Part shown: one piece after another, positions 33,310 to 44,200 of the stretch
Numbering within the stretch: position 1 is the first letter of the stretch
Layout of the letters: each line of letters opens with the position of its first letter
NCBI RefSeq assembly: GCF_002575655.3
Contig: NC_053039.3
Span: 239,670,622-239,734,621, forward strand
Direction: 5' to 3'
Source of the DNA: Aegilops tauschii subsp. strangulata
Lineage: Eukaryota > Streptophyta > Magnoliopsida > Poales > Poaceae
DNA: 64,000 nucleotides
Made by a program: the position numbers and the translations under genes
The notes under the pieces: model-generated
Told to the model about the DNA's origin: nothing
Seen by the model: the letters and a program-made list of their open reading frames with translations, nothing else
Database searches by the model: none

Positions 33310-33610
33310 CCATATTTTAAAATTTCATAAAAATCTGAAAAAAATGTGGGATGTTAAGAAGGTGATGTTTTATTGCGACACAAAATTTCAAGTTGAAAAA
33401 CATTACGAGATGTGAGCTATGAAAAAGACAAATTAAGCCGTGAATAGTGACATGACTATTCGGCACTATTCAACGCTGATTTTGTCTTTTTCATGGCTCA
33501 CATCTCGTATTGTGTTTCAACTTGAAATTTTGTGTGGCAATAAAACATCATCCTCTTAACATCCCGCATTTTTTTCAAATTTGTTTGAAACTTCAAAACA
33601 TATTTTTCTT
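33310..33610. repeat. Long imperfect hairpin (foldback element)
   Basis: The left arm (about 33,310-33,437) is the reverse complement of the right arm (about 33,481-33,610), for example GATGTGAGCTATGAAAAAGAC against GTCTTTTTCATGGCTCACATC. The loop of about 43 bp has its own small inverted repeat (GAATAGTG and CACTATTC). A transcript across it would fold into a long double-stranded stem and could yield small RNAs. Confidence 0.85.
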
Positions 33611-34091
33611 GTGGTTTTCACCGATTTCCATCGAATGTTGGTTTCCGTATGATATCCCCCCCCGCTGCGCGCGATCTGAGTCGTGCATTCTGATTGGCCA
33701 GAACCCAAACCCCACGGATCATACGTGTGCACCGTTGGATGCTCCCAGATCGAACGGCAACCCTGAGCCCTTTCGATAGCACATGCAGTACATGGGTAAG
33801 CACTGTGCACATGCGTCGTGTAGCTCACGCTTCCTTCTCTACTAGGTTTTCATTCAAAACAGGGTACCGTTTCTCGCCACTCCTCTCATCGGTTTCCCGC
33901 CTCTTCTCCCATCGTTTTCCCGCTACGAGTGTCAGTGCTCATTGAAGGCTAGCGACGACACACCGACCATGTAAAATATCCCACACAGTTTCTAAAAGCA
34001 CAAATGTGTGTGATAGGAGGGAGTAGGTCCCATAGGGTGACCAGCGTGAAACGCCTTGACGGCAAGGAGGGAATTCTTATCAGCAAGGGCC

Positions 34092-34190
34092 GACTTCCCA
34101 TCTGCTGGCCTAGTCGAATAGAACGCAGAAGTTAAGCATGCTCGGGCTGGAGTAGTCCAAGGATGGGTGACCCGTTGGGAATTGCATATC
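34092..34190 (+). other. 5S rRNA-like sequence (pol III internal promoter type)
   Basis: GAAGTTAAGCATGCTCGGGC and AGTAGTCCAAGGATGGGTGACC match the internal control region (box A, intermediate element and box C) of plant 5S rRNA genes with a few changes. Flanking bases (CCCATCTGCTGGCC before, CGTTGGGAATTGCA after) also resemble 5S. The match is incomplete at both ends, so this is not a functional 5S gene. It may derive from a 5S retro-copy, a SINE3-like element or a Cassandra-type LTR. No flanking LTR pair was found. Confidence 0.7.
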
Positions 34191-34206
34191 TCAACCTTCT
34201 AAGTGG

Positions 34207-34369
34207 ACTATGTTTTTATCGGTTATTTTTTGCTCTAAAAAATTAAAGAATGATTGACTGGACCTGTCATGGCGATTATATAAACCTACTATGTTTTTAT
34301 GGGTTATTTTTCCTCTAAAAAATTAATGAATGATTGACTTGAGCTGTCATGGCGATTATATAAACCTTT
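34207..34369. repeat. 81-bp tandem duplication after the 5S-like sequence
   Basis: ACTATGTTTTTATCGGTTAT at 34,207 recurs at 34,288 and each copy ends with CATGGCGATTATATAAACCT. Two copies, with a few differences. Confidence 0.85.
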
Positions 34370-34374
34370 TTCAG

Positions 34375-34508
34375 GTTGCATGCAAGGTATAGGGGGCAGG
34401 GTGTTCTTCTCGAGCATGTCTCCCTTGTGCGGCTTATAGACGCGGCACATATCTGTGCGCTCCCCGAGGTATATATATATATACTATCCTTTACCGACAA
34501 TTAGGGGG
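34375..34508. repeat. Promoter-like duplicated block, copy 1
   Basis: GCATGCAAGGTATAG through CTGTGCGCTCCCCGAGG and a (TA)n TATA-like run resembles 35,285-35,414, in the same order and direction. Similarity continues weakly to about 34,590. Confidence 0.7.
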
Positions 34509-35284
34509 CCCCACACAATCTATCCCTTTGACCCAACAACGAGAAGGGTTTAACCATGATGGTTTCCTATTGATACTAATAAGGTACACGTGCATTGCAC
34601 GCATGAGATTTGGTAACCAAATTATGAATAAATACCACACTATAGCATGTAAGCTTTGAGTCATATATGCATGATGTAGATGTTCGTTTAATTCTTATAG
34701 TTCATCTCAGCCAAAATAAATTAGTTTTATAAAAAAACTATTTTAAGATTCATGGAACTGTGCATTGTAAAGGTAAAAACAAAAAGTGACAATTCATTTA
34801 GAAAAAAAGTTTGGGCAATAAAAGATATGGAAGATTCTAGAGAGCAAAGGAGAAGTGCTTGTGTTTTGAGGTTTGTGCATTATGCTTAAGTTCAACCATG
34901 GAGTCTTCTAGATTGTACATGTGGCAGAATCTGGTGGAATGTAGATGATATCCAACGACCAGTAGTGCTCGGATTTGCCATCTCTGTACCGTCGGATTGG
35001 CTTCATCCAACGACCAACTTTCAAAGTTATTCACACACTATATAGGTGTATAGATATAGATGTGTTCCATGCTAGACAAAATAAAGTTTGGGCGCATGCG
35101 TGGGACGACCCACCCCTCGCCCCCGCCGCCGCTGCCTTGAAGTTGGGAAACTGACATCGTACGTATCGAACCAGGCTTGGAGTCGGGTACGGTGTTCGGT
35201 TTGTAATTTAGTTGGTGGCCCATCGAAGTTGTGCATTTGGGATTTAAACACATCATACACCATCGTACCCATACATATTTTCGG

Positions 35285-35455
35285 GCCGCATGCAGTGTAT
35301 ACGGGGTCTTCTGATCGACCGCGTCTCCCTCGTGTAGTTTTTTGTGATGACACACATATCTGTGGGCTCCCCGAGTGTATATATATATCATCCCTTTGAC
35401 CGATAATGAGGGGTATGTGGTGGCCATGAATGGATTCCTCCTAGTTCGTGTTAGG
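35285..35455. repeat. Promoter-like duplicated block, copy 2
   Basis: GCATGCAGTGTATACGGGG through CTGTGGGCTCCCCGAG and TATATATATATC (about 35,378). It is the nearest TATA-like run upstream of the B3-like gene. The 35,460-36,105 interval after it is C-rich with AACCCTAG, like a grass 5' UTR, and has no convincing ORF. Confidence 0.6.
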
Positions 35456-36105
35456 GCCGGTCACGTCACATGTCGCTCAACCAAAGCTCGAGCTCATGCG
35501 TTGTCAGGATTCCCTCCCAGATGCTTGGATTGCTGGGTTCGACCTACATCAAACCCTGCGTACTTCAACCACTTTTCCTTATTATCATACACGCATATTG
35601 TTATTGGACCATGCGCGATCTTGGGCACTCCCGCCCCGCATCAATTCCTTTACCCAAATTTTAGTAGCCGCCGTACTTCAACCGTCGCCCACACTCCTCC
35701 AGCACCGACCTTATAGTAAAATTGCAGTAACCAAGGCATTTGAACCATCGCCCTCCCTCGTCCACCACCATCTCCACCCACCATTACTAAAAAAATGTAG
35801 CCGTGGCGTATCCTCAAACACCAACCCCCCTCCACAGTCTCCCAGCCGCCCCTCCCCCTCGAACCCTAGCTCGCGGCCACCGCCGCAGCCAACCCCAGCC
35901 GGTCTGCCCGTTCCTCCTAGCTTAGATAATAAAGTTCAGGTTACCCAACGATTTCCATACTGTCGCCCACTCCCTTGAGTTTTTAGATGAGCCTGCGGTG
36001 TGCCTCCCCGCCAGATCCACATCCCCTGCTCTAGAATGTCGCAGCCTAAGCTCGACCACGTATCCCGGCGAGCCCGACGAGCGTTCGGCCAAGAAGAGGT
36101 TTATC

Positions 36106-38344
36106 ATGGCCTCTCCGGCGGACGTTGGCGAGGTGGCCACCGTTCGCCCCGACCCGTCGATCACGGAGCAAGACGTCGCCGCGGAAGCCGGCGAAGACGT
36201 TGACTACGTTGCCATGCCGAAGGCTTCATGTTAGCGGGCTAGCGTATTACTGTATCTTGGGAAAGCTAGCTACGACATCAAGCTCGTCCACACCGACGGC
36301 TTCACGCGGGCCATGTCACAGGTTAAGTGGTCCATCCCCAACCCCTCTGGTTCAACCGCCGTCGATCTCTTCGACAGCCCTGCCGCTGATCTCTTCTGCC
36401 AAGCGGTCAAGGATTTGCGAGCTTTATACGCCATCGAGCCCATTTTGTCATTTCTGAAGGACACGTTCTACGGCGGCGGCTTGGGATCCTCAATTGCCAA
36501 GTCAGATCTCATAGACCACGACCACGAGGAGGGCACCCACGAAGGTTCTTCCAAGGTGAAATGGCCCATCAGTGACATCAGAGAGCGCACCATGGGTATG
36601 TGCTCTTCCAACTGGAAGGATCCCATCCATGAAATGTGAGGCAACATTCTATCAGCAAATCTTACCTTTTCTAGCTTGCCAACCCGTACCCTTTGTTGTA
36701 GTAGCATTTGCCGTGCGGTGCTTTAACTGTGCCATGTTTAATTATTTCAGTTATGCAAAAAAGTATTGTTCAATAGGTCTATGTGATGTTTAAGTATGAA
36801 TTGTCCACTTCAGTTTCACGAATGGCTATATTTGGTTGTTTATAGTGATTAGATGCCTTGTTTATCTGTATTTGGTTGTTAGGTTGGTTGGAGTGAGCAT
36901 TTTTCCAGTTATCGAGCAGATGCATTGTTTATCTGTATTTGGTTCTTAGTTTGGTTGCAGTGAGCATTTATCCAGTTATAGGGCAGATGCCTTGTTTATC
37001 TGTATTTGGTTGTTAGGTTGCTTTTTTTAGCATTTGTCCAGGTATCAAGCAGATGCCTTGTTTATCTGTATTTGGTTGTTAGGTTGCTTTTTTTAGCATT
37101 TGACCAGTTATCAAGCAGATGCCTTGTTTATCTTTATCTGCTTGTTAGGTTGGTTGCAGTGTGCATTTGTCCAGTTTTCAAGCATATGCCTTGTTTATCT
37201 ATATTTGTTTGTTAGGTTGGTTGCAGTGAGACTCTGTCCAGTTTTCAATGGCTATATTTGGTTGTTATACTGGTCATTTATGCCTTGTTTATTTCAGTCA
37301 TTCACAATGTGTTGTTCATTATGTGCAAGTCGGAACTGTGCCGCTCGACTACATCAATACCAGTTTGAACGCCTATATTTGGTTCCAGTTATTCCTGGTG
37401 TAGTTAACACATGCCCTTTATTTCAGTTTTACACATTTATCCAGTGTGGCGTTTAAGCATTACCTACATTCTATTCATTTTCAACAATACCAGTTTGAGT
37501 TGCAATATTTGATGGCTGTTAAGCCTGCTGTCGGTAACATTGCCTTCCATTTTATATCTGCTTTAATAGCATGCTGAAACCAACACATTCATGCTATCAT
37601 TTGGAGATGATGTTGTTTACCTTTTCTATATTTGTTTGATGTTAAGGTTGCTGTGCTTATCATGCCTTTCCACTACTTATGCAGGACAACAACAGGAGTG
37701 GCAACAACAGGTTAGCTTCATCCCTCGGCTTGTACTCCCCCATCGTTCCATAATGTAGTGCATATAGATCCAGGCATGGACACTTGTTAGCTTCTAATAT
37801 TGACCTGTTGCTTGTAGGTACATATGCCCTTGGCAAGGATCCATGCATCGACCATTTTTGCGTATGGCGCAATGAGATATTGATGAACAAGCATCAAGTG
37901 AGGAAACTGATAAGGATTATTAGCAAAAATATACGAATGGTGGCAAGCAAATTATTTGTTTATGCTCTATCCAACACAATAGTGACCTGTAGGATGGTAA
38001 CTACAAACTCTGCAGCCTTCTCTTTTTACTGCCCATAATGAGTTGTTAGACAACAATGTCTAAATCTTTTTCGTTCCCAGTGGTTCCCGAAGCAGTTCAC
38101 TCAAGATTACCTCACAAAGTACATGATTGGTGGACACGCAATGAAGGTTAAAGTATTTCATCCAGACTACAATGAGCACCGAGAAGTCGTAATGAAGACA
38201 GTGAAGGATGGACGGGCAACCATCACAAGGGGTTGGCTTAGAGTCGTGCGCGCGTTACGCATGGAGGAGGGCACAATATGGGCATTCCACTTCACCTTCT
38301 CTAGCAACCAGAATGCCTTTCGCCTCTCTCTTTACAGTCTTTAG
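36106..38344 (+). CDS. CACTA-B cargo gene 3, four-exon gene with C-terminal B3-like domain (one in-frame TAG)
   Basis: Exons 36,106-36,635, 37,685-37,710, 37,818-37,996 and 38,081-38,344 all have GT/AG borders. Their lengths (530, 26, 179, 264) add up to 999 bases, and the phases join without a shift: 332 residues plus stop. Only codon 43 (TAG, 36,232-36,234) is wrong; a start at 36,313 avoids it and leaves 263 residues. Exon 1 encodes an acidic start (MASPADVGEVATVRPDPS) and a WSIPNPSGSTAVDLFDSP region. Exons 3-4 encode a B3-like DNA-binding fold: FPKQFTQDYL, then TITRGWLRVVRALRMEEGTI and WAFHF. B3 domains bind DNA as plant transcription factors. Intron 1 holds a 66-bp minisatellite. It could be a captured host gene or an element-encoded protein binding the subterminal repeats. 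Confidence 0.65.
36852..37248 (+). repeat. 66-67-bp minisatellite in intron 1 of the B3-like gene
   Basis: Six units start at about 36,852, 36,919, 36,986, 37,052, 37,118 and 37,185, each with GATGCCTTGTTTATCTGTAT, TGGTTGTTAGGTTG and CAGTTATC. Units 3 and 4 are nearly identical, which suggests recent unequal exchange. Confidence 0.93.
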
Positions 38345-38499
38345 TACAACTGTGGTTCATCATTCTTTACTTAGTGCTTCTGTAGTTCTTCAGTATATAT
38401 ACATGTGCATCGAATTATGCATTCGTGGTTGAACCTATAATTGTAATAAACATGGTTGGATATGAAATAAGTGATTGCCCACTTTCAAATTCAAAACAT

Positions 38500-39186
38500 G
38501 TGATTTTTAAATTAGGGATTAATTAGGGATTACACTGCACACGGTTTGCGAAAGCGAAATGTCTACGATAGACGTGGAGATCAGAAACGTTTCTAGGATC
38601 CACTACGTGTGCGATCAATCTCCACTGCACACACGACTTTCTCTTGAAAACTGTTTGCGTTAGGCCACCTTGCGCAAACGTTTACCACATAAAAACGGTG
38701 TGTGATGGACAACCTTTGCCACACAGTTTCTTCTACGCACCGTGTGTGATGCATTGAATAATGCAAACGATAAAATTGTTAATATCGTGTGGAATGGCAA
38801 CACTATCACAAACGATTTAATGGGAAATTTTTTGTGTGATGTACCTGTGAACGGAAACGTTTTCCTTGGAGCGACTATGTGGGATGTACATACAAACGGA
38901 AACGTTTAGCAGGGACTGATTGTGTGGGATGTACTTGCGACTGGAAACAATTTCGCCTGTATAATTGTATTTTTTAGCTCTATTATATGTAATTCCGTAT
39001 TTGAGCGCTTTCCGGTCGCACACGACCTCATTTTGCCGAGCGTGTGTGCCAGGAGGGCATATCCCCGACAGTTTCTGGGTCGTGTGGGAAGGACCCCCTA
39101 TCGCCCACACTCACTTGGCAATGGTTCCAAATGCCGTCGCGGAAAGGGGTTAAAAACCGTTTGTATAGCACCGACGTGCACCAGTG
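38500..39186. repeat. Right subterminal repeats and terminus of CACTA-B
   Basis: CGGTTTGCG, CCGTGTGTGATGC, GCAAACGAT and ACGGAAACGTTT motifs alternate every 20-50 bp up to the terminus at 39,186. They match the left-end motif types, supporting that both ends belong to one element. Confidence 0.75.
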
Positions 39187-39724
39187 TAAGGATGTAAAGA
39201 TGAAAAGGGAACTTTATGTATTTCCAATATAATAATACGTGTATATGAACTGGTGAAACTATAGGTCGAGATTAGAAAACGGAAGTAGGACATGGCGTTT
39301 CAAGAGGAAAATAGAACTGGGCTGTGTGTTTGATTCAGTAAAAAAACTACATGTAGATGTTCTAAGACAAAATATAACTAAGTCTGGCGGCCAGAGGCCA
39401 GTAGATACCTGCTGGATCTTTGTGCCCCGTTGTCGTCATGGGTTGGGCCTGTTAAAACCAAAACCAAGCCTGGGCAGTCTACAGCTCAGTTGAAACTTGC
39501 TCGACCTAAAAAAACAATATACCTGCTGGATCCTAGTTATCAGTCGGTACTTGCAGAATTCTCTCGTTTTATTGACTATGTTAAAGATTTCATGGGTTTC
39601 ACCGTCTCAGACGTCAGCATTATTTTTCCATCGTGATAATAAGTGCATGCACTTGCTTGCGTACAGCCATGGACCTGCTGGTTTCGTACGGTTAGGCCCT
39701 GTATGGACAACCGTCTTGTGGTTC
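39187..39724. other. Presumed continuation of CACTA-A after CACTA-B
   Basis: This segment lies between the TAA duplication of CACTA-B and the start of CACTA-C. It has no convincing ORF. CATGCACTTGCTTGCGTACAG at about 39,646 resembles the CACTA-A module start. Its origin is deduced from the insertion order and was not proven by similarity. Confidence 0.45.
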
Positions 39725-40221
39725 CACTACAAAAAAAGACACATCCGTGACATTTTGGGCCGAACGAATTTTTTTTCTGTCATACATATGACACTTCTAT
39801 GACGATAATTGTGACAAAACCCGGTATCATCATAGATGTGGTTGGCTCCTACTTCTATGACAAAAAAACATGACAGAAAATGGGCGGGCCGGAGACGCAG
39901 CTGCATGACATTCTTTGGGCCGTCCATGACGGAAAAAACCATGGTAGAAGCGAGGGCGAGGAAAATTCCGGGGAGTTCCCGGTTATGGTGGGAGGTCGGG
40001 GGCCGAGCGATGCGCGTTTCTCTCGTACACGTACGCGCGTGTGTGCGAGGCCTTGGCTCTAACTGAACCCGAGCGAGGCGTTGGGCTCTAACTGAACCCG
40101 AGCGATTGCACTGCAGGCTATGCATTACTGAACCCGAGCGATCGATCGATGGCTGTTAACTGAACCCGATCGAGCGATTCCTTCGCTACTGCTGCTAACT
40201 GAAGCCGATCGATGCTGCCTC

Positions 40222-40530
40222 TGGGATGAACAGTGAGCGTTGCGGGGGGGGGGGGGTTTGGATGAACAAGACCCCGTGGTGTGGTGGAGGGCTGGATGAA
40301 TAGTAGACGGTGGAGGGGTGCCCGTGGAGGGGTGGTTGAACAGGACCCCGTGGTGTGGAGGGCTGGATGAACAGTAGACGGTGGAGGGGTGCCCGTGGAG
40401 GGGTGGTTGAACAGTAGCCGGTGGAGTAGCGCGCGGTGGAGGCTGGATGAACAGGAGCCCATGGAGGCTGGAGGAGGTCGACGGTAGCCCGTGGAGGCTG
40501 GAGGAGGTCGACGGTGGAGATGAACAGTAT
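40222..40530. repeat. GATGAACAG minisatellite of CACTA-C
   Basis: Counterpart of 15,350-15,764, with GGATGAACAGTAGACGGTGG and GTGCCCGTGGAGGGGTGG units. The stretch from TGGTGTGGAGGGCTGGATGA to GGGGTGGTTGAACA is itself duplicated (about 40,275 and 40,350). Confidence 0.8.
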
Positions 40531-40539
40531 CCCGTGGAG

Positions 40540-40850
40540 TCCCATTTTGCGGTACGCCACACCCCTCCCGATGAACATGACCCCCGTTTCGACCGTAGGA
40601 GGTCCGTTTCGTCCGTTTTGCGGTACGCCACACCCTTCCCGATCAACAGGACCCCCGTTTCGACCGTAGGAGGTCCGTTTCGTCCGTTTTGCGGTACGCC
40701 ACACCCGTCCCGATCAACAGGACCCCCGTTTCGACCATAGGAGGTCCGTTTCCTCCGTTTTGCGGTATGCCACACCCCTCCCGATCAATAGGACCCCGTT
40801 CCGAACGTAGGAGGTCCGTTTCCTCCGTTGTGCGGTACGCCAGGCCTCGT
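40540..40850. repeat. 71-bp tandem repeat of CACTA-C
   Basis: TTTTGCGGTACGCC occurs near 40,544, 40,615, 40,685, 40,757 and 40,827 (about 70-72 bp apart). It is homologous to the 81-bp array of CACTA-A but lacks about 10 bp per unit. A GATGAACACGACGCATTCCG array continues to about 41,040. Confidence 0.85.
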
Positions 40851-41289
40851 TTCCATCGCCTGTTCCGTCCAAGCACTCCCGATGAACACGACCACGCATT
40901 CCGTTCTGACCCAGCCGGTTGGCTCCAATGCGTTCCGTTGCCTCCCGATGAACACGACGCATTCCGTTGCCTCCCCATGAACACGACGCATGCCGTTGCC
41001 TCCCCGTGAACACGACGACGACGCTGTTTCTCCGTTCCGACCCAGCCATGTACACGAGCCCTGGCCGTACGTATGCGCGAGTAGGCGTTCGAGACCCCGC
41101 CCGTATGTACACATACGTGGCCGTATTTTCTTTCTTGCACCCTGGCCGCTGTACGTACGTGTACATGCTACGTGCGCGCCTCTACTACGACACGTACGTG
41201 CCTCTACTACGACACTTGCGCGCCTCTACATCCACCAGTATATATGTACGTACACGTTCACGACCAGAATGACAATGCTACGTACGCTT

Positions 41290-44200
41290 CGACCAGGTGG
41301 GTCCCGACTGTCAAGCACTTCCTTGCCTGCAAAGATGTAGCTGGTGGGTCCCAGCAGTCAGGGGGCGAATCGTTTTTTTTGCCGGGACGCACTTCCTTGC
41401 GTGCGAAGATGTAGCTGGTGGGTTCCAGCAGTCAGGGGCAAACGTTTTTTTTGCGAAATACGGTGGCCCGTCCGGTGGGTCCCCGCTGTCAGATGGAGGA
41501 ATAATTATTTTGCACGTAATAAGGAGGCACTTCCTTGCTGCGGCCATGGACCCAGCTATCAGCCTCTCCACGTACAGTCCACGTCCGATGGAAGCCATTC
41601 CTTGACCACGTTGACCACGCCGCGCTGAGAGCACCAGGGCGGTGGACGACGGCGAGGCCTAGGAAGGGGACGACGCGGAGCCGGGGAAGACGCGACAGTG
41701 GATGCCCACGCGTAGAGGAGTACGAGGGTTCACTGGTTCGCTGCGGTGTGAGGCTGCCGTCGCCGCAGAATAACAGGGGGTGTGGGTGAGTACAGGGATG
41801 GCCTGGCCAACGGTGGAAGTAGTAGGGGGCGGTGAGGCCTCCGCCGCATCGCAGCCGGCCACGGGAGGCAGGAGCACGAGGCACGACCGGCGCTGGTTTG
41901 GGCGGCTGGAGCAAGAAGACCAGAGGTTGAAGAAGCACGACGGCCGTTGGATGGACATCGTACGGTCACTGGAGCTAGAATCGTGCATATTGACTAAGTT
42001 GACAAAGCCCTCCGTCCCCGTCAACTTAGTAGGCCCACAAGTCAGCCTGCCACTATACTGGGTCCCAGCTAATAGGGGGAGTATTCATTTTTTTGTGCGT
42101 AGTAAGGAGGCACTTCCTTGCGTGCGAAGATATAGCTGGTGGGTCCGAGCTGTCAGCGGCGGTAACGTTTTTTTCGCGAAATACAGAGGCCCTTTCGGTG
42201 GGTCCCTGATGTTAGGTGGAGGAATCATTATTTTGCGCGTAATAAGGAGGCATTTCCTTGCGTGCGGCCGTGGACCCAGCTGTCGGCCTCTCCACGTACA
42301 GTCCACTTCAGATGCATGTCGTTCCTTGACCACGTTGAACAGGCCGCGCCGAGAGCACCAGGGCGGTGGACGACGGCGAGGCCTAGGAAGGGAATGACAC
42401 GGAGGCAGGGAAGACTCGGCAGTTGTTTCCCACGCGGAGGGGAGTACGACTGTACGAGGGTTTACTAGTTCATCTGTCGTCGCCGGAAAATAACAGCAGG
42501 TGTGGGTGAGTAGAGGGATGGCTAGGCCAGCGATGGGAGTACGGTGGGGCGGTGAGGCCTGGGCGGCAGCAGAGCCGGCTGCGGGAAGGATGGAGCAGGC
42601 AGTCCCGTCGACGCTTGTTTGAGCGGCTGGAGCAGGAAGAGCAGAGATTGAAGAAGCACGACGGCCGTTGGATGGCCATCCAACAGTCACTGCTTGTGTG
42701 TCAACCTTTTTTTAGGAAAGCCTCAAATCTGTGGAAAACAGCATACAACCCATCTTCCATTATTTCTAATAATTTACAGCCCATTTGCTAATTATTAAGG
42801 GTTCTTTTGGAGCCCATATTCTTTTTGTTAGCATTACAGCCCATATTGTGGCCACGGTTAAAAAGTTATACGAAATTTTGCATATTTCGGTGCGGTCCGA
42901 ACTGTTTTTAATCCCGAAATTTCGACTCACATTCAAACTGATTTTAAAAATAAATGTATATCAACATAAAATCCAACAAATTCTCCACGCATAAAAATTA
43001 ATGTAATTTAAAATCTCGAAATGAAAAAAAATATTTGAAACTAATTGCCGGTTTGATGTGTTTTAAAAATGTACAACCCATTTCTCATTACTGATGGGCC
43101 ATTTTCTCAGCCAGCCGAATGAAAACTCTCCTCGTCTTGAAAGATTTGCAGCCCAATAGGCCTGACAAAGCGACTTACTTGGCAAATGACAAAAAAACTG
43201 GGCTGTGGCCGTGGACCCAGCTGTCAGCCTCTCCACGTATAGTACTCTTCCGATGGAAGTCGTTCCTTGACCATGTTGACCACGCCGCGCAGAGAGCACC
43301 ACGGCGGTGGACGACGGCGAGGCCTAGGAAGGGGACGACGCGGAGCCGGGGAAGACGCGGCAGTGGAAGCCCGCGCGAAGAGGAGTACGAGGGTTCACTG
43401 GTTCGGCTGCGGTGTGAGGCTATCGTCGCCCCAGGGCCTGGCCAGCGGTGGGAACAGTAGGGGGCGGTGAGGCCTCCGCGGCAGCACAGCCGGCCACGGG
43501 AGGCAGGAGCATGCGGCACGACCGGCGCTGCTTTGGGCGGCTGGAGCAAGAAGACCAGTGGTTGAAGAAGCACTACGGCCGTTGGATGGACATCGTACGG
43601 TCACTGGAGCTAGAATCGTTCAGATTGACTAAGTTGACAAAGCCCTTCGTCCCTGTCAACTTAGTAGGCCCACAAGTCAGCCTCCCACCAAGGTGGGTCC
43701 TAGCTAGCCGAGGGAGTATTCATTTTTTTGTGCGTAATAAGGAGGCACTTCCGGTGGGTCCGAGCTGACAGCGGGGGGAACGTTTTTTTCGCGAAATACG
43801 GTGGCCCGTCAGGTGGGTCCCAGCAGTCAGGGGGCAAACATTTTTTTCCGCAAAATACGGTGGCCCGTCCAGTGGGTCCCTGCTGTCAGTTGGAGGAATC
43901 ATTATTTCCGCGTAATAAGGAGGCACTTACTTGCTGCGGCTGTGGACCCAGCTGAGACTTTCCACGTACAGTATACTTCCGATGGAAGTCGTTCCTTGAC
44001 CACGTTTACCTTGCCGCGTTCCGTTGCATGCATGCGTCCCATTGTCAGCCTCTCACGTACAGTCATGTTCCGATGACTCTCGGTTGTTGACCACGTTGAC
44101 CACACCGTGCCGAGCGCACCCAGACTGGAACGACCCGGAGATGGGGAAGATAGGGCAGTGGAGTCGCAGATGGAGAGGAGTGGGAAACTTCACTGGTTCG

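Larger units (their letters stand above)
18111..39186 (+). mobile_element. CACTA-B transposon with gene cargo, split by a gypsy element
   Basis: The left end is CATTACTGCAGGATGC (18,111, one change from CACTA). The right end is the reverse complement of CACTGGTGCACGTCGG (ending 39,186). A 3-bp target duplication TAA flanks it (18,108-18,110 and 39,187-39,189), as CACTA elements make. Dense subterminal GTGTGTGAT and GTTTGCGAT motifs occupy both ends. Without the nested WHAM-like element it is about 10.9 kb. It carries three gene-like units, tandem repeats, a long hairpin and a 5S-like sequence, but no recognisable CACTA transposase, so it should need a transposase from elsewhere. Confidence 0.75.

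Noticed and set aside
34092..34190. Functional 5S rRNA gene
   Set aside because: The 5' third and the exact 3' end do not match a full 5S gene and no T-run terminator follows, so only a 5S-derived sequence is claimed.
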